A stretch of DNA of 64,000 bases from Streptomyces griseocarneus (lineage in GTDB: Bacteria > Actinomycetota > Actinomycetes > Streptomycetales > Streptomycetaceae). A model generated the notes under the pieces. That model was not told the origin of the DNA. It searched no databases and saw only the letters and a program-made list of their open reading frames with translations. A program made the translations under genes and the position numbers. The stretch spans positions 1 to 64,000 of the forward strand of contig NZ_BNBL01000017.1 in assembly GCF_014655595.1 (NCBI RefSeq). The letters are read 5' to 3'. Below are positions 33,068 through 39,712 of this stretch, piece after piece. How positions within the stretch are numbered: position 1 is the first letter of the stretch; each line of letters begins with the position of its first letter.

Positions 33068-33400
33068 TCACGGCGCTTCCGGCGGGTTGCGGGTGGCGGT
33101 TACCTGGACGTAGTCGGCGGCCGGGCAGCCGGGCACCCGGTGGACGCGGGCGGTGGTGACGGTCCACGTCATGCCGGTCTCGTCGCCGACGACGTCGCCG
33201 GGCTCCACGGGCCAGGCGGCAGGGTCCAGACGCAGGGACCATGTGCCGTCCGGCTGCTCCAGCGCAGAGCCGGGCCGGGTGCCACGCGGCTCGGACCGTT
33301 GGTTCGGGTCCGGTGGCACCGGGACGCCGTTCGCATCTCGTGCCCACGGGTGCTCGAGCGCGTACAAGGTCAGCAGCCGGTTGGGGAGGACGACGGCCAC
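33068..33400 (-). CDS. Head-tail connector-like small protein
   Basis: 110 aa from GTG 33400 with GGGGAAGGG upstream. The sequence (MAVVLPNRLLTLYALEHPWA, WSLRLDPAAWPVEPGDVVGD, WTVTTARVHRVPGCPAADYV) is beta-rich, as expected for head-completion or stopper proteins. It lies between the poly-gamma-glutamate hydrolase-like gene and the gp10-like gene. Assignment is by position and fold pattern. Confidence 0.65.
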   Translation of the reverse strand: MAVVLPNRLLTLYALEHPWARDANGVPVPPDPNQRSEPRGTRPGSALEQPDGTWSLRLDPAAWPVEPGDVVGDETGMTWTVTTARVHRVPGCPAADYVQVTATRNPPEAP

Positions 33401-33404
33401 CGGG

Positions 33405-34040
33405 TCAACCCTTCCCCGGGGTGACGAGGGCCTGCCGAATGCCCGTGGTCACTGCGGTGATGTACGTGGTGAAGGCGGTGGTGGTGTTCTTCCGGTTCGC
33501 GCGGCTCATGTCGCCGTTCTCGAAGAACTGGGCGCGTTGCGCGTTGGTGAGTTCGAGCTGCACGCCCATGCGTCGGGTGCCGCGGTTGGCGATGTTCGCC
33601 GGGTCGTTCCCGTTGAGGTCTTCGGCGGCCACGCTGACGGCGAAGCCCGCATGGGCCAGGGCCTCGCCGATCTGGTCGCGCAGGTTGTAGTCGAGCCCGC
33701 CGAGGTAGGTCATGGCCGTGGTGCCGGCTGCGCCGTGCCAGGACACGATGTGGCTTGCGGCCTTGGCCATCGCCAGGCCCTGCGGCTCGTCGAATCGGGT
33801 CGACGTGATGTGCAGGTCCGCGTTGGTGCCCGCTTCCTTGAATCCGTCGAGGGTGTAGAAGTCGTGGACGTCGCCTGCCGCCGCGTCGGCGAGTTCGGTG
33901 GTGCCCTGCTCGATCCCGCCTCCGTGGATGGCGAGGTGCAGCAGGCTGGAGAAGGCGGAGATGCGCCACGTCCGCTGGTAGTGGATGCCTTCGATCTGGC
34001 CGCTCGCCAGCTCCGCGTACGACTGGTACAGGTCGCCCAT
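33405..34040 (-). CDS. Poly-gamma-glutamate hydrolase-like protein
   Basis: 211 aa from ATG 34040 with AAAGGAAC upstream. It matches the phage PghP/DUF867-type zinc peptidases that cleave poly-gamma-glutamate: LAIHGGGIEQGTTELA (H39, E43), DLHITSTRFDEP (H77), SWHGAAG (H102), TYLGGLDYNLRDQIGEAL, and NIANRGTRRMGVQLELT. The three histidines and the Glu are all present, so it looks active. It lies among neck genes, so it may be a virion-associated depolymerase for capsule-like gamma-glutamyl polymer. A non-catalytic structural use is possible. Confidence 0.82.
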   Translation of the reverse strand: MGDLYQSYAELASGQIEGIHYQRTWRISAFSSLLHLAIHGGGIEQGTTELADAAAGDVHDFYTLDGFKEAGTNADLHITSTRFDEPQGLAMAKAASHIVSWHGAAGTTAMTYLGGLDYNLRDQIGEALAHAGFAVSVAAEDLNGNDPANIANRGTRRMGVQLELTNAQRAQFFENGDMSRANRKNTTTAFTTYITAVTTGIRQALVTPGKG

Positions 34041-34060
34041 GGCCCGTTCCTTTCTTCTGA

Positions 34061-34924
34061 TCAGCGCCAGCGGCGGGTGCGGCTGGACGAGTACGGCCAC
34101 GGGGCGCGCGACGGGCGGGACAAGGGCTGGAACACGAGGCGACGCAGCCGGTTGAGGCTGTCGATCGTGGGGAGGGCGCCCGCCTGCCCGGTGGTGGGCG
34201 CGGCGTCGTACGAGATGGACTGTCCTTCGGCACTCACTGAGGAGACCCGGCGGCCCGGTCCCGCGCTCTGGTCGGGCCGCTGCCGGACGGACTCGGCAGC
34301 ATGCGCGACGACATACCGCACCACCGTTTCCTCCTGGGCACCGTTCAGACCGACGAGGAGATCCACGTCGTACGTGCCGTCCGAATTGGTTCGGTAGGAG
34401 ACCACCTCGGCGATGTCATCGACGTGGACCAGCCAGGCGTCGATGTCGTCGAGGGCACCCGCCCAGCGAGGCGTGACGCCGCGCAGCGTGGTCGCCGTCG
34501 GCACCAGAGGGCGGTTCAGGTACGCGGCGACATCCGCATGTGCGTTGCGGATCTCCCCCTCGTAGGCGGCGCGCTGGGCGGAGGTGAGGGGAAGCGGGAC
34601 GCCGAGGGTGTCCGCGACCGCTTCCGGCGACCCGACCAGGCCCTGACCGGTCGGGAGGTCGAGGCGCACCGACGTGTCCGTGACAGGTTGCCCGGCCGAG
34701 TTGGGGGTGAATGTGACCGCACCCCAGTACCGGCCGGGAGGGACGGTGGGCAGGTCGAACCGGTACACCCCGGCCCGGAGGCGGACAGCGGGTGCGGCCG
34801 ATGCGACCACCGGCCCGTCACGCTCGGGCGTGGCGTACAAGTCGAGTCGCGTCACCTCGCCGCCGGACGGGGCCGGGTCGTAGTGCGCCCCGGCCCACAT
34901 GGGCTTGTGGTCGTAGACCGACAC
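34061..34924 (-). CDS. Head-tail connector protein
   Basis: 287 aa from GTG 34924 with AAGGAGG upstream. An N-terminal beta domain (about 1-90: GVYRFDLPTVPPGRYWGAVT) precedes a helical connector module (about 95-160: EAVADTLGVPLPLTSAQRAA, EIRNAHADVAAYLNRPLVPT) and a C-terminal basic tail. The helical module is typical of adaptor proteins that dock under the portal. The added N-terminal beta domain makes it longer than most adaptors. Confidence 0.72.
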   Translation of the reverse strand: MSVYDHKPMWAGAHYDPAPSGGEVTRLDLYATPERDGPVVASAAPAVRLRAGVYRFDLPTVPPGRYWGAVTFTPNSAGQPVTDTSVRLDLPTGQGLVGSPEAVADTLGVPLPLTSAQRAAYEGEIRNAHADVAAYLNRPLVPTATTLRGVTPRWAGALDDIDAWLVHVDDIAEVVSYRTNSDGTYDVDLLVGLNGAQEETVVRYVVAHAAESVRQRPDQSAGPGRRVSSVSAEGQSISYDAAPTTGQAGALPTIDSLNRLRRLVFQPLSRPSRAPWPYSSSRTRRWR

Positions 34925-34936
34925 CCCTTCGCCTCC

Positions 34937-35410
34937 TTACTGGTTGGTGCTGGTCCGCGCGGCCTGCGCGTCGAGGCGTTCGCGGATGCGGGCGGCGATG
35001 CCCTCGGAGACCACGGCACCCTTGGGCTGGAGGAGCCGGGTGACGGGGTTGTGGTGCGGCCCGAGGAAGGTGCGCTCGACTAGGCGGATGGTGCACTGGA
35101 GGGTCGAGCCGAACGGGGTCAGCGGCACGAACACGGCGTCGACGTCGGCGGGCGGCTGCCCGGTGGCGTCGTCGAGGATGATGTCCGACAAGTTCTCCTC
35201 GTCCGGGATGACCTCGGTCGGGGTGACATACGGGCTCGGCGCCGGAGGCTCCGGGGACTCGTCGACGTGCGGCGGCTCCAGTGGGGCGGCGTCCGGCGCG
35301 GCAGGGGCCGAGTCAGCCAGCAGGATGTCTGTCTCGGGGGCGGATGCCTCGGCCGGGGCCTCCTCGGAGGCCGCCTTGGCGGTCTTGCGGGTGCGGGCGG
35401 TGGTGGCCAT
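34937..35410 (-). CDS. Hypothetical virion-region protein
   Basis: 157 aa from ATG 35410. The N-terminal half is low-complexity Ala/Pro/Glu with an acidic Pro-rich stretch. The C-terminal half is structured (VFVPLTPFGSTLQCTIRLVE, RTFLGPHHNPVTRLLQPKGA). It lies between the IPT-domain protein and the connector. A boundary repeat lies 56 nt upstream. No family is recognised. Confidence 0.7.
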   Translation of the reverse strand: MATTARTRKTAKAASEEAPAEASAPETDILLADSAPAAPDAAPLEPPHVDESPEPPAPSPYVTPTEVIPDEENLSDIILDDATGQPPADVDAVFVPLTPFGSTLQCTIRLVERTFLGPHHNPVTRLLQPKGAVVSEGIAARIRERLDAQAARTSTNQ

Positions 35411-35466
35411 GGGTAGCTCCTCGAAGCGGTGTCAGTCCGAACGCGCGCACCCTGCACAGGGGACTC

Positions 35467-35485
35467 GGCTTGTGTCGCGCGGTGC
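35467..35485 (-). repeat. 19-bp gene-boundary repeat, copy 9
   Basis: The top strand reads GGCTTGTGTCGCGCGGTGC. It ends 56 nt upstream of the 157-aa gene. Confidence 0.82.
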
Positions 35486-35499
35486 GGGTAAGCCGAGAA

Positions 35500-35522
35500 G
35501 GGCCCCGCTTCATACGGGGCCC
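35500..35522 (-). terminator. Hairpin after the IPT-domain gene
   Basis: GGGCCCCG (35500-35507) pairs with CGGGGCCC (35515-35522) around a 7-nt loop, 12 nt downstream of the IPT gene stop and directly before copy 9 of the boundary repeat. A terminator followed by a repeat suggests that the repeat starts a new transcript. Confidence 0.65.
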
Positions 35523-35534
35523 CTGTAGCTCCGG

Positions 35535-36011
35535 TCAGCCACCGGCCGCGGCCTCGTAGGTGAAGCCGTCGGCCTTGGTGATGGCACCGCTGTCGTCGGC
35601 GAGTTCCAGGGACACTGGCCCGGCCGCACCGGGAGGCGTTGTCACGGTCAGTTCGGTGGCCGAGCGGACGTGAAGGCCCGTGCCGGCGGTGCCGCCGAAG
35701 GTCACCGCGGAGACGCCGTCGAGGTGGGCGCCCTTGATCGTGATGGCGGTGCTGCCTGCAGCAGGGCCCTTGGCGGGGCTGATGCTGTCAATCGATGCCG
35801 AGGTGAACAGGCGGCCAACGGCGGAGCGCGCGACGATGGTCCCGGCGGGGTACAGCAGGAAGCGCTTGGAGCCCTCGGGTTGCCCGTCCCCGCGCCCGTA
35901 CGGCTCGGAAACGTAGACGTCTTCGGTGACCCGAACAGGCGGATCGTCGAGCGCGACTGCGGGGAAACTTGCCTTCGTGATGCGGGTGCCGTCCTGGCGA
36001 TACAGACCCAT
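35535..36011 (-). CDS. IPT/TIG-domain virion decoration protein
   Basis: 158 aa from ATG 36011 with GGAGGAAGG upstream. The N-terminal 70 residues (MGLYRQDGTRITKASFPAVA) form an attachment part. Residues about 72-152 are an IPT/TIG Ig-like domain (IDSISPAKGPAAGSTAITIK, GAHLDGVSAVTFGGTAGTGL, TELTVTTPPGAAGPVSLELA). Ig-like domains decorate capsids or tails and promote weak surface binding. A boundary repeat lies 50 nt upstream. Confidence 0.78.
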   Translation of the reverse strand: MGLYRQDGTRITKASFPAVALDDPPVRVTEDVYVSEPYGRGDGQPEGSKRFLLYPAGTIVARSAVGRLFTSASIDSISPAKGPAAGSTAITIKGAHLDGVSAVTFGGTAGTGLHVRSATELTVTTPPGAAGPVSLELADDSGAITKADGFTYEAAAGG

Positions 36012-36061
36012 GGTGTCCTTCCTCCGGATGCGGTGGTCGAGGGAGGATGCGCGCCGGTGCT

Positions 36062-36080
36062 CGCTTGGGTCGCGTGCTAC
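36062..36080 (-). repeat. 19-bp gene-boundary repeat, copy 10
   Basis: The top strand reads CGCTTGGGTCGCGTGCTAC. It ends 50 nt upstream of the IPT-domain gene. Confidence 0.75.
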
Positions 36081-36109
36081 GGGAAGGACACGGGGTGTTA
36101 CAGCAGGCG

Positions 36110-36340
36110 GAGTTCAAGGCCGCCTGGCGCATGAGCGAACCGGTCAAGCCGAGGCCGAGCTCGACAAGTTCCGCGAGGAGTCGGCCTGTGTCCGCAAGGA
36201 GAAGCGGGAGCTGTCGGATCTGGTGGGCGCCTACGCGGCCATGATTGCGCAGTTAGCCAGGTAGCGGGTCAAGGCCCTTGACGAGCGGGATCAGGCCCTC
36301 GTCGCAAGGAGCTTCTTCGAATCCCGCCTGACAGGCTAAC
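36110..36340 (+). pseudogene. Relic of a transposon accessory-type gene
   Basis: The plus strand encodes QAEAELDKFREESACVRKEK and RELSDLVGAYAAMIAQLAR before a stop. In the same direction it continues RVKALDERDQALVARSFFES. The coiled start and the LVGAYAAMI phrase resemble C-terminal parts of TnpC/DUF6262-type transposon proteins, from memory. It has no credible start and is interrupted by a stop. It marks one edge of the accessory island. Confidence 0.4.
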
Positions 36341-36363
36341 CGCCCACAGCTAACTGGAAAGAC

Positions 36364-37068
36364 TTAACTGTTTCGGCGCCACCATCTCCGCGCACCGCTT
36401 TCCCTCAGTTGCTCTCGCCCGGCCTTCTGCTGCTGTCTCTTTAGTGCCTTGCGTGCCGATCTGAGGGCTGCTTCTACGTCATCCCAGACAAAATCTCCCT
36501 CATCCTTGATGTGCACGATGGCGCGCTCCAGGTAGGGGATCGCCTCTTCATGCATACCCTCGTCATGGAGAAGCATACCGAGATTTTCTGTGGCGCCCTC
36601 CAAACCGCAATCAATGGCCTTTTTGTAATAGGAGATGGCTTCCTCTAGTAGCTCCATCCGCTCATCCGCCGTATCGGCATGACTCATTCTGAGTTTTTTG
36701 CAGGCGGCAAGGTCTTCGTAGCCATCGGGCACACCCAATTCGATGAGCTTCAGGTTCCAGCGGTCTCGCTCCTCGCTAAGGTATGCCCACCTGACGGAGG
36801 CCATCTTGCGCATTTCCTTGACGGCTTCGACGTGACCTGCTTCTGCGGCGGCCAGAATAAATAGCTCACCCTCCTCGTCGCCCGCGTTCAGCTTAATTTT
36901 GCCCTGCCGATACAGATTCTCCGGTGTGGCGGGCAGTCCCGCCGAGCCGTAGTAGTTCTGTGTGACGTTGTTGTGTTGGGCACCTGTTCCTTGAACGAAG
37001 GCCACGCCAGAGTCATCCGCGTGGATGTTCTGCCGGATGTTCTGTGGGTTCTCTTCAGGGGAAGTCAC
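36364..37068 (-). CDS. TPR/Sel1-repeat protein with N-terminal amyloid-like motif
   Basis: 234 aa from GTG 37068, which overlaps the previous stop by 4 bp (GTGA). Residues about 9-35 carry the motif IRQNIHADDSGVAFVQGTG followed by AQHNNVTQN, shared with the C-terminus of the upstream partner. The rest is a helical repeat domain of Sel1/TPR type (LFILAAAEAGHVEAVKEM; YYKKAIDCGLEGATENLGML; EEAIPYLERAIVHIKDEG). This is the layout of a sensor that signals to an effector by templated beta assembly. GC content is visibly lower than in the neighbours, suggesting recent transfer. The exact function is unknown. Confidence 0.72.
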   Translation of the reverse strand: MTSPEENPQNIRQNIHADDSGVAFVQGTGAQHNNVTQNYYGSAGLPATPENLYRQGKIKLNAGDEEGELFILAAAEAGHVEAVKEMRKMASVRWAYLSEERDRWNLKLIELGVPDGYEDLAACKKLRMSHADTADERMELLEEAISYYKKAIDCGLEGATENLGMLLHDEGMHEEAIPYLERAIVHIKDEGDFVWDDVEAALRSARKALKRQQQKAGREQLRESGARRWWRRNS

Positions 37069-37481
37069 TTCGCCTGAACCTGGTTCGTCTGGGTGCCAGT
37101 GCCCTGATTGAAGACGATGCCGCCCCCCGTGGCGCTGACATTCTGTGTGACACCACCGGTGCCGGTTGGAGTTTCCAGCCCATGTTCGGCAATGAGAGAA
37201 CGGAGTTCGTCCAGGAGTGCGGGGTCCCGGGTCAGAGTCCTGCGGAAACGACTGACCCACTCGGTTGAAGTTTCTTCGCGGGCTTCATCTGTTGCCCCGG
37301 CCTCAAGCAGCTGCTGCCGTGACTCGTCCAGCTCTTCAGCTACGTCCTCAGTGGCATCAGGACGTCGGGACAGCAGACGCGCGAAGCGGTCGCGAGTGCT
37401 CGCCCACAAGTCGGTCGTCATGGACGCGATGAGTGCCTGCGCGGCGGATGCTGCCCACTGGGATGCGTCGATTCCACTCAC
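37065..37481 (-). CDS. Putative effector with C-terminal amyloid-like motif
   Basis: 138 aa from GTG 37481 with GGAGGAGG upstream. The helical N-terminal domain (about 5-105: AAQALIASMTTDLWASTRDR, QQLLEAGATDEAREETSTEW, TLTRDPALLDELRSLIAEHG) resembles an effector-associated domain common in Streptomyces, from memory. The C-terminus (VTQNVSATGGGIVFNQGTG, then TQTNQVQAK) carries the same motif as the next protein. The two genes overlap by 4 bp. An effector that kills or arrests an infected cell is the likely role; no catalytic motif is visible. Confidence 0.72.
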   Translation of the reverse strand: MSGIDASQWAASAAQALIASMTTDLWASTRDRFARLLSRRPDATEDVAEELDESRQQLLEAGATDEAREETSTEWVSRFRRTLTRDPALLDELRSLIAEHGLETPTGTGGVTQNVSATGGGIVFNQGTGTQTNQVQAK

Positions 37482-37544
37482 TAGTCCTCCTCCAGCCCGG
37501 TCACCCGGCCAGCTTGGGCCGATGGACGGAGATCCTAGCGAGAA

Positions 37545-37850
37545 CTAGCAAGCAGCAACAATGAGTTGTCGCGTGGGTGAGGCGCGCGATACTCCCACCG
37601 CCAGCTTCACCTCGGTCCCGTCCTCCAGCCTCTCTACGTGCTCCCTGGGGTCGCCATAGAGCTCGTACGGGCCCGCTGCGCAGGCGTCGCCGAAGGCTTT
37701 GGTGCCGCCCTTGCTGGCCTTTCTGGTCGCCTCCAGGGGCAGTGGCACGATGCCGAGCTACTCCAGACGATCGCGTTGCCCGTCCACTCAGCCCCGGCCT
37801 GGCGGCGCGCTGACGCTGCTTCGCCAGCCACCGGCTGACATGCATCTCGT
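37545..37850 (-). pseudogene. Relic of a helicase-associated-domain gene
   Basis: One minus frame reads HEMHVSRWLAKQRQRAARPG. After a shift the next reads PLPLEATRKASKGGTKAFGD, ending near 37545. The WLAKQRQ and PLP...ASKGGTKAF phrases are typical of C-terminal helicase-associated repeats of Streptomyces mobile elements, from memory. The frame is broken and the body is missing. It marks the other edge of the accessory island. Confidence 0.5.
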
Positions 37851-37908
37851 GGCCCGTGATGCCGGGCATAACGTCGGTCTAGTCCTCGTGCGTGCTGAGC
37901 CGGTCGGC

Positions 37909-38058
37909 TCAGAGGATGCGGCGCAGCGCGGCCGCGGTCTCCGTGTCGACCGACGCCAGCACGGCCGTGACGCTGCACGGCGGGCCCTTGCGGGTGGCCG
38001 GCGCTTCGGTCAGCGCATCCAGGTCGCCGGCGAGTCCGACGAGTTCCTTGTCCGCCAC
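37909..38058 (-). CDS. Small protein downstream of the capsid gene
   Basis: 49 aa from GTG 38058 with AGAGGAATG about 6 nt upstream. It reads ADKELVGLAGDLDALTEAPA, then VTAVLASVDTETAAALRRIL. It is compact and helical, between the capsid terminator and the accessory island. It could be a head accessory protein. No family is recognised. Confidence 0.6.
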   Translation of the reverse strand: MADKELVGLAGDLDALTEAPATRKGPPCSVTAVLASVDTETAAALRRIL

Positions 38059-38097
38059 CGGGCATTCCTCTGTGTCAGGTCGTGCAGAAGAGGGACG

Positions 38098-38139
38098 GAG
38101 GGGAGGCACCGCCCAGGGCGGTGGGCGGCGCCTCCCCTC
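38098..38139 (-). terminator. Bipartite terminator after the major capsid gene
   Basis: GAGGGGAGGC (38098-38107) pairs with GCCTCCCCTC (38130-38139). Inside it, ACCGCC and GGCGGT form a second stem. It lies 8 nt after the capsid stop and probably protects and ends a very abundant mRNA. Confidence 0.8.
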
Positions 38140-38146
38140 GCCGGGG

Positions 38147-39463
38147 TCAGCCGGTGGTGGGCTGGGTCCAGGTGCCGATCACGAAGGACTCGGGGCGCGG
38201 GACCTCCAGGGCCACACGCTCGTCGGCCCGGAAGGTGATCAGGCCCTTCTCGAAGTTGTCGGCGTTCTCCGAGGAGACGGTCACGGAGACGGACTCCCTG
38301 TCGTGGAGCTGGGCGCCGAGCCCGAACGCGCCGACGAGGAAGTTGTCGTCGGCCATCGCGGTCGTCTCGACGACGTCCAGGCGCCAGACGCGCTTGGTTG
38401 CGCCGACGGCGATCTGCAGGGCGACGCGGAAGGCGCCGGTCTTGTCCTCTTCGACCTCGACGTGTTCCCACATCGTGGGGCTGAGGACGATGCCGGTGGG
38501 GTCGTATTCGGCGAGCAGGGCCTTGGTGATGCTGCGCCGGATCTGGACGCTGTACTGGTCGGTGTTCAAGCCCTTGTACTGCTGGACGCCAGGAGTGTTG
38601 AAGATACCGGTGAGGCTCTGACCGTCGCCGACGGAGTGCAGGAGGTCCCAGTCCTCCTGGTACTTCACGCCCTCGATCATCCGCGAGTTGATGAAGGTCT
38701 TGAGCCTGGGTTCGTCCGACAGGATGTTCTTGTGGGCGTCGAGGAGGTGCGCGATCTCGCTGACCGGGTACATCACCGGGACGAGCGAGAGCTTCGAGCG
38801 GGGTGCCCGGCCCCAGGTGTCGGTATCGGCACCGGTCGCGGGGCTGACGCCGTCGGAGCCGTAACGTTCCTTCACCTGCTTGGCGTTGTTCGTCCAGCCG
38901 GTCTCGCGCGCGCCGTAGAGCACGGCCTGCTTGGTGCTGCTCTTGGGGAACAGGTCCCGGATGTGGAACTTCCGATATTCGCGCTCGGCGATCCCCAGGT
39001 TCTGCGCCGAGCCGAGGGTCTGGTGTGTGACGGTCCCGGCGGACAGGCTGAAGATCGACTTGCCCTCCATCTCCGCGCGAACATACGGACGGTCACGGAA
39101 TCCGGCCTGGGCGGCGTTCTTGTAAGCGTCGCTCTCGACGAACAGGTCACCGAGGGACTTGCCTTCCGCGGCGCCCAGCGGCTTCTGGCCGTAATGCTGG
39201 CCGGCGGCGGGTATGGAGTCGGGGGCGGCGAGGTACTGCTTGACCTCGCTCATGCCCTCAGCGTCGGCGATGAGCTGCTTGAGCTCCATCGCCTGGGCGG
39301 ACACCTTCTTGAAGGCGTTGGCCTGCTCGGTGCTGACAACGAAGCCACCGTTGTCCTCCACCTTGAACGTCTGGGAGATCCGCTCGGCTTCGGCGGACTT
39401 CTCGGCGAGCTGGGCCTTGAGGTTCTTGACCAGGCTCTTGCTCTCGAGGACGGCGGTGCTCAC
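38147..39463 (-). CDS. HK97-fold major capsid protein
   Basis: 438 aa from GTG 39463 with AGGAGAGA upstream. The N-terminal helical delta-like scaffold domain (about 1-85: LVKNLKAQLAEKSAEAERIS, FKKVSAQAMELKQLIADAEG) precedes the HK97 fold. Typical elements are RDLFPKSSTKQAVLYGARET, the E-loop and P-domain (LSLVPVMYPVSEIAHLLDAH, EDWDLLHSVGDGQSLTGIFN), and a final strand region VRVALEVPRPESFVIG-like. It follows the protease gene, the standard order. The leader carries a boundary repeat and a stem-loop. Confidence 0.9.
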   Translation of the reverse strand: MSTAVLESKSLVKNLKAQLAEKSAEAERISQTFKVEDNGGFVVSTEQANAFKKVSAQAMELKQLIADAEGMSEVKQYLAAPDSIPAAGQHYGQKPLGAAEGKSLGDLFVESDAYKNAAQAGFRDRPYVRAEMEGKSIFSLSAGTVTHQTLGSAQNLGIAEREYRKFHIRDLFPKSSTKQAVLYGARETGWTNNAKQVKERYGSDGVSPATGADTDTWGRAPRSKLSLVPVMYPVSEIAHLLDAHKNILSDEPRLKTFINSRMIEGVKYQEDWDLLHSVGDGQSLTGIFNTPGVQQYKGLNTDQYSVQIRRSITKALLAEYDPTGIVLSPTMWEHVEVEEDKTGAFRVALQIAVGATKRVWRLDVVETTAMADDNFLVGAFGLGAQLHDRESVSVTVSSENADNFEKGLITFRADERVALEVPRPESFVIGTWTQPTTG

Positions 39464-39563
39464 GGGGTGCTCTCTCCTGATGCTGGGTGCGGTTGACGTG
39501 CGTCGCTCGCCCGGCCAGCACCGGGACGACCCGACAACGCGGGGCATTTGAGAGAGCGGGGGT

Positions 39564-39582
39564 GGTTAACGTCGCGTGCTGC
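39564..39582 (-). repeat. 19-bp gene-boundary repeat, copy 11 (capsid)
   Basis: The top strand reads GGTTAACGTCGCGTGCTGC. It ends 100 nt upstream of the capsid start and overlaps one arm of the stem-loop at 39576-39612. Confidence 0.85.
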
Positions 39583-39612
39583 CGTTCCTCACATGTCGAA
39601 GGAAGGCAGCAC
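39576..39612 (-). terminator. Stem-loop in the capsid leader
   Basis: GTGCTGCC-G-TTCCT (39576-39589) pairs with AGGAA-GGCAGCAC (39600-39612), a 13-bp stem with one bulged G and a 10-nt loop. It follows the protease gene and overlaps copy 11 of the boundary repeat. It could be a terminator, an RNA-processing site or a capsid mRNA stabiliser. Confidence 0.55.
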
Positions 39613-39712
39613 ACGGGCTTTGACCTGCTGTTTTGTTGTTCTCGGCGGGGTGGTGAGCTGAAGGAAGGGCCGGTCGGGGTATCGGCGTGACGGTGAGGCT
39701 GAGTCGTCGTGG

